This document shows positions 50,447 through 59,307 of a stretch of DNA of 64,000 bases, piece by piece; the first letter of the stretch is position 1, and each line of letters begins with the position of its first letter. Below the pieces are notes generated by a model, which was not told the origin of the DNA, did no database searches, and saw only the letters and a list, made by a program, of their open reading frames with translations. The stretch is from positions 28,943 through 92,942 of the IMG/VR virus record IMGVR_UViG_3300007513_002727; one strand, 5' to 3'. Both the position numbers and the translations under genes were made by a program. The stretch is from a virus.

Positions 50447-50874
50447 TGGCAAATAGATTTCATTTAGCAATACCGGCTGGAGATATAGATACGTCAATAA
50501 AATTTTATTGTGACATATTAGGCTGTAAAAGAGGTATGGCAGAATTTAAGTATCCAGATGCTTGGGCAGACATTGACTTTTGGGGCAACGAATTAACACT
50601 ACACGCAACAGATCCTAACAAAAAAAATATAGGTGAAAGACACAATGTAGATATGGGTAATGTATCTGTTCCTCACTTTGGTGTGCATTTAGACGCACAA
50701 ACATTTAAAAATGTAAAAGAAAGACTAATACAAAATAATATAAAATTTATAGATCCACCTTTTATAAGATTTAAAGGTGAAAGCAGAGAACAGGAAACAA
50801 TGTTTATCGAAGACCCAAATGGCAACTGCTTAGAAATTAAAACAATGAGGAATCCTGATGAATTATTCAAATAA
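50446..50874 (+). CDS. VOC/glyoxalase-superfamily protein
   Basis: 142 residues with one full VOC module pair: RFHLAIPAGDIDTSIKFYCDILG, HFGVHLDAQTFKNVKERL and FIEDPNGNCLEIKT, giving the His/Glu metal ligands. VOC enzymes range from glyoxalase I to ring-cleaving dioxygenases and antibiotic-binding proteins, so the substrate is open. Its place between sufB and sufE is odd; it shares 1 bp with sufB. Quoted motifs are partial. Confidence 0.85.
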   Translation: MANRFHLAIPAGDIDTSIKFYCDILGCKRGMAEFKYPDAWADIDFWGNELTLHATDPNKKNIGERHNVDMGNVSVPHFGVHLDAQTFKNVKERLIQNNIKFIDPPFIRFKGESREQETMFIEDPNGNCLEIKTMRNPDELFK

Positions 50875-51265
50875 ACTTACAGAATATAAAAATAATATCG
50901 AAGCCTTACAAGAAATCGATAATTTAGAAGTTTATAGATGGTTAATTTCACTTGGTGCAAAGTTAGACGATGATCCTTTAAGTGAAGAAAAACGTATTGA
51001 CAAAAATAAAGTTAGTCGTTGTCAATTTGACTTATACGTTGATTTTGAAGATGGCAAATTTAAAGCATGGAGTAATGCCGCAATAGCAGGTGGCTATGCT
51101 TATATATTGTTAGATATTTTTAATTCACTACCTCCAACAACAAAAATTACAGTAGAAGATTTTCAACAAATTAAACTAGACAAACTATTAACAATGAATA
51201 GAACAACCGGCTTCTATCAAATGATTGAAATGATTATAAAGAAAATACAAAATGCTAAAAATTAA
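50858..51265 (+). CDS. sufE: SufE-like sulfur acceptor
   Basis: 135 residues. WLISLGAKLD, NKVSRCQFDLYV (Cys55 at the sulfur-accepting position), and AIAGGYAYILLDIFN fit SufE. The usual NKVxGCxSxVW motif is altered to NKVSRCQFDLY, but the cysteine is kept. SufE takes persulfide sulfur from a cysteine desulfurase and passes it to SufB. No sufS or iscS is in the window, so it would rely on a host desulfurase. Confidence 0.85.
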   Translation: MNYSNKLTEYKNNIEALQEIDNLEVYRWLISLGAKLDDDPLSEEKRIDKNKVSRCQFDLYVDFEDGKFKAWSNAAIAGGYAYILLDIFNSLPPTTKITVEDFQQIKLDKLLTMNRTTGFYQMIEMIIKKIQNAKN

Positions 51266-51989
51266 AAATTTAAAAGTATCAATTAATAATAAAGAAATAA
51301 TAAAAGATTTAAATCTTGAAATTAAACAAGGCGAGATTCATGCCCTCATGGGTCCAAACGGTTCTGGCAAAAGTACTTTGTCTAATGTTTTAGCTGGAAA
51401 AGATGGCTATAATGTTACAGGAGAGATACTTTACAAAGGAGAAGATCTTTTAAAAATGTCAATAGAAGAAAGAGCAAGAAAAGGATTGTTTATGGCTTTT
51501 CAATATCCTATAGAAATTCCTGGTGTTAATACAATTAATTTTTTAAAAAGTTCTTTAAATGTGGTTCGAAAATCTAATAAAAAAGAAGCAATAGATACTT
51601 TTGAATTTTTAGATTTAGTAAAAGAAAAAGCTAAAGCTCTTAATGTTAATGGTTCTATACTTAATAGACATCTAAACGTAGGGTTCTCGGGTGGAGAAAA
51701 AAAGAAAAATGAAATATTACAAATGTCTGTTTTAGAACCTATGTTTGCTATTTTGGACGAAACAGATTCTGGATTAGACATTGATTCTTTAAAAATAATT
51801 TCTAATGGTATTAATTCTTTAAGAAGTATATGTAGATCTTTTTTAATTATTACACACTATCAACGTTTATTAGAACACATTAAACCAGACTTTGTTCACG
51901 TACTTGCAGATGGAAAAATAATCAAAACTGGTTGCAGTGAATTAGCTGAAGAATTAGACAAAGTAGGATATGGAGATAAAAATAGTTAG
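51252..51989 (+). CDS. sufC: SUF ATPase SufC
   Basis: 245 residues, ABC ATPase: MGPNGSGKSTLSNVLAG (Walker A), FSGGEKKKNEILQ (signature), AILDETDSGLDIDSLKI (Walker B with SufC-type DSGLD), and the H-loop ITHYQRLL. It drives conformational change of the SufB/SufD scaffold. It overlaps sufE and the TonB receptor gene, so all are translated together. Confidence 0.95.
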   Translation: MLKIKNLKVSINNKEIIKDLNLEIKQGEIHALMGPNGSGKSTLSNVLAGKDGYNVTGEILYKGEDLLKMSIEERARKGLFMAFQYPIEIPGVNTINFLKSSLNVVRKSNKKEAIDTFEFLDLVKEKAKALNVNGSILNRHLNVGFSGGEKKKNEILQMSVLEPMFAILDETDSGLDIDSLKIISNGINSLRSICRSFLIITHYQRLLEHIKPDFVHVLADGKIIKTGCSELAEELDKVGYGDKNS

Positions 51990-53643
51990 AATAGTTCTAA
52001 TATTATTCTTTGCATGGATTACTACGATTCAAGCAGAGATTGTAACAATAGAAAAACGTGGTGTTGCAGATGATATTATAACTTGTGAATGGGAAAACCA
52101 AGCAGGTGTTCCTTGTGTTACAATTAGCAAATCATTACCCAATTCAAATGCAATATCAGATAAAGTTTCTCCCACAACTGTAATCACTAAAAAACAAATT
52201 GAAGAAAATAATTTAATTGACTTACCTAAAGTTTTAAATTTTGTTAATGGTATCAATGTAACACAATCTGGATCAACTGGACAACAAACGTCTGTGTTTA
52301 TGAGAGGTACAAACTCAAACCATACATTAGTTTTATTAAATGGCATACCTATTAATGATTTTTCTACTCCAACAGGAGCATTTGACTTTGGACAAGACTT
52401 TATGTCTACTGTTACGCAAGTTGAAGTTTATAAAGGAAGTGCTGGTGCTCACTTCGGTGCTGATGCTATTGGTGGTGCTATTAATTTTGTAACTACTGTT
52501 GACTATGAAAACAAATTTTCAGTTGGTGGCAATGGTGACAGTAAAACTATACAAGGAAATTACACAAAAGTTTTAAACGACTGGCATATAAACGTACAAG
52601 GTGGAACACACGAATCTGAAACAGTATCAGCATTATCAGGTGGTGCTGAAACAGATGGAACTAAAAATAAATCAATTGGCGTTAATATTATAAAATGGTT
52701 TTCAGACAAATTAAAATTTAGATCTAGTTTGTTTACACGAAACACATTTACAGAGTTAGATGGACATTCGTTGGCTATTGAAAATGGATTTAGCGATAAT
52801 TCGTTTTATGCTTTTCAAACCGGATTTGATTATATAACTAAAGACTCCATCAACTCCCTAACACTTCATACACACGAATACGATAGAGAATATGAGTCTG
52901 ACAATTACAATTCTAAATCTTATACTATCAGAACAGAACACCAAACTAAAAAGTATGGATTAGGATTTGATTACAAATACGATCAATCACTAACTGCTGA
53001 TAATGATAATGTTGGCTTATTTGGAAATTTTAATTACAACATTTTTTCATTTCATGCAAGAAAAGATAATGACAACGATAGTTATAAAGTAGGATTTTTT
53101 AAAGAGATAGCACCTAACTTTAATATTAGAGGTAACCATTCAACAGGATATAAAAATACAACTCTTTATACACTAGAAGAACAAAGTAATTCAAACGAAT
53201 TAAGTTTTGATTATAATGATTTGACATTATCTCTTTTTCAATCTGATATTGGTGATTTAAACACAGATGGCGTAGAACTATCTTATAATATTGACAACTT
53301 TACAATATATGGATCACATTTAAACAGTAAGAAAAATGATACAATTCAATTAAGACGTCCTGAATGGATTCTTGGTGTTAATCATAATACACTATTACCT
53401 GACAATTTCCAATTAATTACAAATTACAAATTTGTAGGAGAGCATCTAGACGTACATAATTCCAATTGGTCTACTATTCCTATGCCAGAAACACACTTAT
53501 TAGACATAGGTATAACAAAAAACTATTGGGGTTACGAGTTAGGTTTAAATATTAATAACATATTAGATGAAGATTATGAAGCACCACATGGTTTTAGTCA
53601 AAATGGTCGAAACCTTAATTTTATCTTTAAAAGAAAATTCTAA
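51970..53643 (+). CDS. TonB-dependent outer-membrane receptor
   Basis: 557 residues. The signal peptide is about 1-22 (IVRIVLILFFAWITTIQAE). The plug domain has PTTVITKKQIEENNLIDLPKVL, VFMRGTNSNHTLVLLNGIPIND and VEVYKGSAGAHFGADAIGGAINFVT, followed by a beta-barrel ending in the outer-membrane signature Phe (FIFKRKF). BtuB-like or siderophore-type specificity is possible. It overlaps sufC by 20 bp, so it is tied to iron-sulfur metabolism; a B12-type radical SAM gene follows. Quoted motifs are partial. Confidence 0.92.
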   Translation: MEIKIVRIVLILFFAWITTIQAEIVTIEKRGVADDIITCEWENQAGVPCVTISKSLPNSNAISDKVSPTTVITKKQIEENNLIDLPKVLNFVNGINVTQSGSTGQQTSVFMRGTNSNHTLVLLNGIPINDFSTPTGAFDFGQDFMSTVTQVEVYKGSAGAHFGADAIGGAINFVTTVDYENKFSVGGNGDSKTIQGNYTKVLNDWHINVQGGTHESETVSALSGGAETDGTKNKSIGVNIIKWFSDKLKFRSSLFTRNTFTELDGHSLAIENGFSDNSFYAFQTGFDYITKDSINSLTLHTHEYDREYESDNYNSKSYTIRTEHQTKKYGLGFDYKYDQSLTADNDNVGLFGNFNYNIFSFHARKDNDNDSYKVGFFKEIAPNFNIRGNHSTGYKNTTLYTLEEQSNSNELSFDYNDLTLSLFQSDIGDLNTDGVELSYNIDNFTIYGSHLNSKKNDTIQLRRPEWILGVNHNTLLPDNFQLITNYKFVGEHLDVHNSNWSTIPMPETHLLDIGITKNYWGYELGLNINNILDEDYEAPHGFSQNGRNLNFIFKRKF

Positions 53644-53648
53644 TCTGT

Positions 53649-53654
53649 TATAAT
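53649..53654 (+). promoter_or_regulatory. Extended -10 box before the B12-type radical SAM gene
   Basis: TGTTATAAT with TATAAT at 53649-53654, ending 5 nt before the ATG at 53660; no good -35 is seen. Confidence 0.45.
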
Positions 53655-53659
53655 ATAGT

Positions 53660-55204
53660 ATGAAACGAGTAGCACTCTTAATAGCACCACGAATACAAGA
53701 TGATTTTGGTTATACTCCTGCAGGTCCGGCTTTAGTAAAAGGATCAATTAAAAAAGCAGGACATGACTGTAAAATTTTTGATTTTAACAGTGATCTTGAA
53801 AGAGAATATCAAGATTCAGAAATAGTTCCAATTGATAATTGGTTTATGAATCACAATTTCTATTCTGATAAAATCTATAAAAAAATACATGCTTTAATAG
53901 ACAAGTGGACTGATGACGTCTTACAGTATGCACCAACCGACGTCGGAATAAGTGTATTTTCGTACAACAGTCAACGAGCAACTATAATGCTGGCAACAAC
54001 CTTAAAAAGTAAAAATCCAGATATAAAAGTTTTTATTGGTGGAGCAGGATTAAACACTGATAACAAGTTTGGCAAATATTGTATGGATGAAAAAATTATT
54101 GACTGCTGGATACGTGGAGAGGGTGAACTATCAGTTCTAGCATATCTAGAAGGAAATCTTTCACATCCTGGACTTAATGGAATTCCACCAAAACAAATAG
54201 ACAACATTGACGATTTAGAATTTCCTGATTACAGTGATTATGAACTAGCCTCATATACTAACAAAAAAGGATTAGTTGCTTTACCTATTACAGGATCTAG
54301 AGGTTGTGTTAGAGCCTGTACATTTTGTGATATTGCAAGTATGTGGCCAAAATATAAATTTAGATCAGGTAAAAGTATTGCAAAAGAAATTAAAACACAG
54401 GTTAAGAAGTATGGTGCTAAAGCATTTAGATTTACCGATAGTTTAATTAATGGTTCAATGAAAGCATTTAGAGATATGACATACGAACTATCTAAATTTA
54501 GAATGGCTATAAAACCTGAAGATAGATTTATTTGGGATTCTCACTTTATTGTAAGAAATGAAAAACAAATGCCACCTCAGGACTTTAAAGTAATGGCAGA
54601 GTCTGGTGCAGGAACTTTACTAATAGGAGTAGAATCTGGATCAGCAAAAGTAAGAGAACATATGAAAAAAGGTTATACTGACGAAGATTTACATTACAGT
54701 CTCGAACAAATATTTAAAAACAATATTAAAGTAAGATTTTTAATGATAATAGGGTACCCTACTGAAACAGAAGAGGACTTTCAACAAACATTAGACTTTT
54801 TTAATAGGTATGCTGAATATGGTCGCCAAGGATTAGTTGAGGAAGTAAATTTAGGACTTACTTTAAATCTTTTACCTAACACACCTTTATATGATAATGC
54901 TGAAAAGTTTGGACTTGATACAACAAAAGATCACATAAATGATTGGATATGTACTCAAAACCCAACATTAGATTTTAAAGAACGATTAAAAAGAAGAATA
55001 AATGCTCAACACTATGTTGAAAACTTAGGTTATAAAGTTTTTGAATCTAAAAATTATACTAGAGCATTGTCAATTGCTTGGAACGAAGTTAGTAAAATAC
55101 AAATAGATAACACTATTAAAATTGATGCTAGTAAAATAAAATTTGATAGAGAAAAAGGAATATTGGAACAGTCACCAGACTTTGATCCATTAAGAACTTA
55201 TTAA
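53660..55204 (+). CDS. B12-binding-type radical SAM protein
   Basis: 514 residues. The N-terminal about 190 form a Rossmann-like B12-binding-type domain (PAGPALVKGSIKKAGHDCKIFDF, VGISVFSYNSQRATIML, KVFIGGAG). Then come GSRGCVRACTFCDIA with cluster cysteines 216, 220 and 223, the GVESGS motif and a TIM-barrel. The canonical DxHxxG B12 ligand is not evident. Such enzymes methylate or rearrange unactivated carbons. It requires a 4Fe-4S cluster, consistent with the adjacent SUF genes. Quoted motifs are partial. Confidence 0.85.
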   Translation: MKRVALLIAPRIQDDFGYTPAGPALVKGSIKKAGHDCKIFDFNSDLEREYQDSEIVPIDNWFMNHNFYSDKIYKKIHALIDKWTDDVLQYAPTDVGISVFSYNSQRATIMLATTLKSKNPDIKVFIGGAGLNTDNKFGKYCMDEKIIDCWIRGEGELSVLAYLEGNLSHPGLNGIPPKQIDNIDDLEFPDYSDYELASYTNKKGLVALPITGSRGCVRACTFCDIASMWPKYKFRSGKSIAKEIKTQVKKYGAKAFRFTDSLINGSMKAFRDMTYELSKFRMAIKPEDRFIWDSHFIVRNEKQMPPQDFKVMAESGAGTLLIGVESGSAKVREHMKKGYTDEDLHYSLEQIFKNNIKVRFLMIIGYPTETEEDFQQTLDFFNRYAEYGRQGLVEEVNLGLTLNLLPNTPLYDNAEKFGLDTTKDHINDWICTQNPTLDFKERLKRRINAQHYVENLGYKVFESKNYTRALSIAWNEVSKIQIDNTIKIDASKIKFDREKGILEQSPDFDPLRTY

Positions 55205-55797
55205 TGAAAATTCAAATTATTATAGAACCAACATTTAGTAAACAATGGCCTAAATTAAGAATAAGGTTAAATGATACTGACTGGTTTAATGATTTTTGTA
55301 AACCCAATGAAGGAAAACATTTTGTTTTAACAATGTATCCTGAAGAAATTAACCTTCAAGACTCTAATGCAATATCAATTAAACATTATGATAAATCTAG
55401 AAACGATACAATAGTTGACAAAGAAGGCAATATTGAAAAAGATAGAGCAATAATATTAAAATCAATATCTTTTAACGACTTAAAAGTACCAGAAGTTATT
55501 CTATACAAACAACGTTTCTTTCCTGACTGGCCTGATCAACCATTCTACACCACGAACAATTTATATTTTGGATACAATGGGGAATATTTTTATAATTTTA
55601 AAAAAGATGTTAACAAAATGTACTATGAAAATTTAATACAAAAAGAATTACTAGCAAATATTAATAATAAAAAAATTATGACTTTACCAAGTGGAGAGGA
55701 AATAGAAAGTTTTGAATTTACAGGAAAATTAGTTAGTGGTAGCGAAAAAGAAAACATTACCTTAGATGAATTGTATAACATAGTTAATAAAAAATGA
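55204..55797 (+). CDS. Beta-domain family protein A
   Basis: 197 residues. A beta-rich domain (WPKLRIRLNDTDWFNDF, KHFVLTMYPEEINLQDSNAISIKHYDK, ILKSISFNDLKV, YKQRFFPDWPDQPF, NNLYFGYNGEYFYNF) is followed by a helical tail. The strand order and the Phe/Tyr-rich end recur in the next gene and in the N-terminus of the 46791 fusion. Family unknown; a glycan-binding sandwich is my guess. Starts in the stop of the radical SAM gene (TTAATG). Confidence 0.55.
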   Translation: MKIQIIIEPTFSKQWPKLRIRLNDTDWFNDFCKPNEGKHFVLTMYPEEINLQDSNAISIKHYDKSRNDTIVDKEGNIEKDRAIILKSISFNDLKVPEVILYKQRFFPDWPDQPFYTTNNLYFGYNGEYFYNFKKDVNKMYYENLIQKELLANINNKKIMTLPSGEEIESFEFTGKLVSGSEKENITLDELYNIVNKK

Positions 55798-56210
55798 AAA
55801 TAAAATTAAATTTAGAAACCGAATATAATAAAACTGCTCCACAATGTAGAATTTTTAGTCTAAAAGATTCTGAAACTGTTCAACTTGAAAAAGAATCAGT
55901 TGTAGAATTAGATTTTAACTTACAAAATAAAGATACACTATCAATAAATTTTTTTAATAAAGATGGAGTTGACGATAATGTAATTAAAATTAATGAAATA
56001 CATATCGATGATATTAATATACAACATTTTATATACAATAGTACATTTTTTCCAGAATATAATGAAAATTGGTATGCTGAACAAGTTGTAAAGCCTCCTA
56101 AGTTTTATTCTCCTTGTACAGAATTGCGACACAATGGTATATGGATTTTAAATATTACTACACCCATATGGAAAATGATGATGAACGAATGGATTAAAGA
56201 TGACAGATAA
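55794..56210 (+). CDS. Beta-domain family protein B
   Basis: 138 residues, essentially only the beta domain: APQCRIFSLKDSE, VELDFNLQNKDTLSINFFNKDG, INEIHIDDINIQHFIYNSTFFPEYNENW, then a C-terminal RHNGIWILNITTPIWK. It aligns by eye with protein A. Overlaps on both sides show an operon with the following oxygenase. Confidence 0.55.
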   Translation: MKIKLNLETEYNKTAPQCRIFSLKDSETVQLEKESVVELDFNLQNKDTLSINFFNKDGVDDNVIKINEIHIDDINIQHFIYNSTFFPEYNENWYAEQVVKPPKFYSPCTELRHNGIWILNITTPIWKMMMNEWIKDDR

Positions 56211-56925
56211 TATTCCAAAATTACTACAAGATGCAATTAACGAAAACACTTACGACATCGATGTAATAACAAAGAATTTAAAACTGCCATGGCTTAAACT
56301 AGATCTCAAATTTGATCAACCTACTGACAAAGACATTAATGAATTGATTGCTACTGACGATTGGCGTAAAAAATGGAACTTTACAGGTTTAGAAAAGAAT
56401 GCATATCAAGTAAAAAATTGGAATGGTAATATTTTCTTTGGTCCTAAAGATTTCCAAAACTTTTTAAAAATATCTAACGACTTAGAACACGACCATGATG
56501 AAGATAGTAAATGTAGATTTTTTAGAAACAAAATAGAATACGATTGGTACGTTGATTCTAATAATTTTACAAGACAACAAGTTGAAAAATTACTTCCAGA
56601 TGTTAATGACATTAATATAGTAAATTCTTATACACTTCCACCCGGAGGATACGTATTTCCGCATAGAGATTATGCTATTGATAAAATGGGTCTTGCAAAA
56701 TTATATGTTGCAATCAAATGGGGTGATGGTAATATTTTTGGACAATATGGCTGTGGTAATATTCCTATAAACGAAGGTGATATATTTTTAATTAACAATT
56801 ACACTCTTCCACATTGGGTTTATAATGGCAGTAAAGAAAACAGAATTGTAATTGATATAAGTGCTAATTTAAATTCTCCAAACATTAAAGAAAGTATTAT
56901 TAGGGCATTTAAAAAATGGAAATAA
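56200..56925 (+). CDS. 2-oxoglutarate/Fe(II) oxygenase-like protein 7
   Basis: 241 residues; His155-x-Asp157 (FPHRDYAID), His205 (LPHWVYNGS) and Arg215 form the iron and co-substrate site. LPPGGYVFPH parallels the PPG-x4-H segments of the 28-34 kb oxygenases, but it sits 22 kb away. It lies between beta-domain genes and the mini-sufD, and the distal motif resembles aspartyl/asparaginyl beta-hydroxylase types. Substrate unknown. Confidence 0.75.
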   Translation: MTDNIPKLLQDAINENTYDIDVITKNLKLPWLKLDLKFDQPTDKDINELIATDDWRKKWNFTGLEKNAYQVKNWNGNIFFGPKDFQNFLKISNDLEHDHDEDSKCRFFRNKIEYDWYVDSNNFTRQQVEKLLPDVNDINIVNSYTLPPGGYVFPHRDYAIDKMGLAKLYVAIKWGDGNIFGQYGCGNIPINEGDIFLINNYTLPHWVYNGSKENRIVIDISANLNSPNIKESIIRAFKKWK

Positions 56926-57482
56926 AAAACAACTACAAAAAAATTATAAACTTAAAAGAAAATTCAGTATTAAATTACAACTTAAAAGCAAACTCGTCTG
57001 CTTGTTTATTCTTTTGTGATTATGCTGGTTTCATAACAGAAATTAACATAAACCTAGATACAAATTCTTCATGTGAGTTATATGGTTTCTTTAAAAATAC
57101 TAATGAAAACACTGCTGTTATTACTAAAGTAATACACAAAGGTAATAATTCAAAATGCGACCAAGATTTTAGATTTGTAAACAAAAATAGTATTAGTTCT
57201 TTTAAAGGTTTAATATCTGTTCCTAAACATATTAAAAATTGTGAAAGTCATATGACAAACAAGAATCTTTTACTAGATAATACTTCTCAAGCATTCGCAA
57301 AACCAGAATTAGATATTAAAAATTCTAATGTTGTTTGTACACATAGCAGTACAACTGGCACGTTAGATGAAGATCAAATATTTTATATTCAAAGCAGAGG
57401 ACTTTCTTACGAGGAATCTGTTAATATGCTCATAGAAGCATTTTATCAAGATATTAAAAGTAAAATGGAGGCAAGTTTATGA
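56916..57482 (+). CDS. sufD: Shortened SufD-like protein
   Basis: 188 residues against about 420 for SufD. The beta-helix core and C-terminus are clear: SFKGLISVPKHIKNCESHMTNKNLLL, AKPELDIKNSNVVCTHSSTTG and LDEDQIFYIQSRGLSYEES. His143 matches the functional His of SufD (VCSH). The N-terminal half is missing but the frame is intact, so it is a compact SufD, not a pseudogene. It lies 5 kb from sufC, separated from the sufB-sufC operon. Quoted motifs are partial. Confidence 0.82.
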   Translation: MEIKNNYKKIINLKENSVLNYNLKANSSACLFFCDYAGFITEININLDTNSSCELYGFFKNTNENTAVITKVIHKGNNSKCDQDFRFVNKNSISSFKGLISVPKHIKNCESHMTNKNLLLDNTSQAFAKPELDIKNSNVVCTHSSTTGTLDEDQIFYIQSRGLSYEESVNMLIEAFYQDIKSKMEASL

Positions 57483-57733
57483 AAGTAATAGAAATATTAA
57501 TATATGGTTTAGGTGTTCTAGAGTTTCCGTTTGATGACACTCAAAAATGTAGACCACAAGCAGAAGAACTTCTACAAGAAAAAACAATTTGGGTTGATGA
57601 AATTAATCGACCCGAATTTTGGGCAGAAGGCGATTACTGGATTGGCGACGATGGTAAACATTACCGTCTTGCTGGTTTTAGATGCATTGATAAGGAAACC
57701 GGAAAAGAAGTTGGCAAATCAGGATGGTACTAA
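57479..57733 (+). CDS. Small hypothetical protein
   Basis: 84 residues, acidic, Trp-rich (IWVDEINRPEFWAEGDYWIGDDGKHYRL). ATGA overlap with the mini-sufD. No family recognised. Confidence 0.6.
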   Translation: MKVIEILIYGLGVLEFPFDDTQKCRPQAEELLQEKTIWVDEINRPEFWAEGDYWIGDDGKHYRLAGFRCIDKETGKEVGKSGWY

Positions 57734-57742
57734 AATACTAAT

Positions 57743-58546
57743 ATGAAACTAGGTATTGTAGGACATGGTTTTGTTGGTTCAGCTGTTAATCAAGGTTTTA
57801 CCAAAGACACCAAAAAATATATTGTTGATCCAAAGTATTATAGCAGTAATACTATAGAAAGTTTAATTCAATTTAACCCTGACGCAACTTTTGTAGCCGT
57901 ACCTACACCAATGTTAGAAACAGGTGAATGTAATACTGACATATTAGAATCAATATTACAAAAATTAAATCAATACAAAGGACATCTTGTTATTGTTAAA
58001 AGTACTGTACCTGCATATAAGTTACAAGCAATACAAGAAGAGTGTGTAGATTTAAAAATAGTATACAATCCAGAATTTCTTACAGAAAAAAATCATGTAG
58101 AAGATTTTAGAAATCCGCCCATGCAAATATTTGGTGGACGAAATACAGATACAGATGCAGTAGAAAAGCTATACAAAGAACATTCAGTTTGTAAACCTTG
58201 TCCTACATACAAGACAGACATAGTAACAGCAAGTATGGTTAAGTATTGCATTAACAGTTTCCTTGCAACTAAAGTCACATTCATGAACGAAATGTATGAT
58301 GTATTAAAATCATCAAAAGGTTGTGACTGGAATACTTTTATAAAAATTATATCTAATGATACACGTATAGGTAAAACACATATGAAAGTACCAGGCAATG
58401 ATGGAATGCGTGGCTATGCAGGATCTTGTTTTCCTAAAGATACAAATGCACTGGCTTGGTTTGCACGAGAGATACTTAATAAACCTTTTACACAACTAGA
58501 AACAAGCATTAAAATTAACGACAATTTGAGAAAAAGGCAACAATGA
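57743..58546 (+). CDS. UDP-glucose/GDP-mannose dehydrogenase-like, C-terminally short
   Basis: 267 residues. GIVGHGFVGSAV (NAD loop), VAVPTPM, KSTVPAY, YNPEFLTE, Lys167 in VKYCINS, and the catalytic Cys229 in GSCFPKDTNAL are all present. The C-terminal UDP-binding domain of the usual 390-450-residue enzyme is missing. It would oxidise a nucleotide sugar to a uronic acid if still active; short forms are seen in other marine phages. It is followed by SGNH-type genes. Confidence 0.85.
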   Translation: MKLGIVGHGFVGSAVNQGFTKDTKKYIVDPKYYSSNTIESLIQFNPDATFVAVPTPMLETGECNTDILESILQKLNQYKGHLVIVKSTVPAYKLQAIQEECVDLKIVYNPEFLTEKNHVEDFRNPPMQIFGGRNTDTDAVEKLYKEHSVCKPCPTYKTDIVTASMVKYCINSFLATKVTFMNEMYDVLKSSKGCDWNTFIKIISNDTRIGKTHMKVPGNDGMRGYAGSCFPKDTNALAWFAREILNKPFTQLETSIKINDNLRKRQQ

Positions 58547-59304
58547 TATTACTTTTAGGCAATTGTATTGCACTAGGAGAACACACATTATTACCAGAAA
58601 TAACTGGCAATCCTAACGTCACAACAAAACACGATTATAGTTTAACTAGTCGAAAATGGAGGAAAGAAATTACTGCATGGTTTTTAAAAAAATATTATAA
58701 CCAACAAAAAGTTGCTGACAAAGAAATTTTAAGAACAGCGTTTAAAGAAAAACAAAAACAAGAAAAAAAATTAGCATTTCCTAACTACATCAAAGACTGT
58801 GTAAATGCATCAACATATGGTGCTACCTTTTTAGGAATTCATCAACAATGTAAAATATATTTGGAAAAAAACCAAAAACCTGATCTTGTACTAATCACAG
58901 ACTTTCCATTTGAAAATAGAGGTATTGCTATACATCATAACCAACAAAAATTCATAATCGAAAGTGCCATGTATTTTGTTGATCATAATCCAGAATTTGT
59001 GCCAAAACAAGCATATCAAAAATTTTTAGATAAAAGGAAATTACAAGAAAAAGTTGGGGAAACTTTTATTAATAAAAAACGTCAAAAAAGTTACAAACTT
59101 TTAATCAAGTTTTTGCATCATCATAATTTAAAATATAAATTTGTTATTTTCTACAAAAAAAATAAAAACTTTTTTGCTGAACACAATTACATAGATTGCA
59201 CACATTTTGTGGACCAATTTACAAATTCTGATCACTACCAACTATGTGCTAAAAAACTAGAACTGCAAAAACCTATTGCTGAACATATCAAAAAGCATAT
59301 ATAA
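58543..59304 (+). CDS. SGNH-like hydrolase, tentative
   Basis: 253 residues. It opens LLLGNCIALGEH, and near the end reads IDCTHFVDQFTNSDHYQLCAKKL, the region where SGNH enzymes carry Asp and His. A serine nucleophile is not obvious (GNC in place of GDS). It is very basic and Lys-rich. Possibly a diverged, perhaps inactive, relative of the next gene. It overlaps the dehydrogenase gene by 4 bp. Confidence 0.4.
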   Translation: MILLLGNCIALGEHTLLPEITGNPNVTTKHDYSLTSRKWRKEITAWFLKKYYNQQKVADKEILRTAFKEKQKQEKKLAFPNYIKDCVNASTYGATFLGIHQQCKIYLEKNQKPDLVLITDFPFENRGIAIHHNQQKFIIESAMYFVDHNPEFVPKQAYQKFLDKRKLQEKVGETFINKKRQKSYKLLIKFLHHHNLKYKFVIFYKKNKNFFAEHNYIDCTHFVDQFTNSDHYQLCAKKLELQKPIAEHIKKHI

Positions 59305-59307
59305 ACA

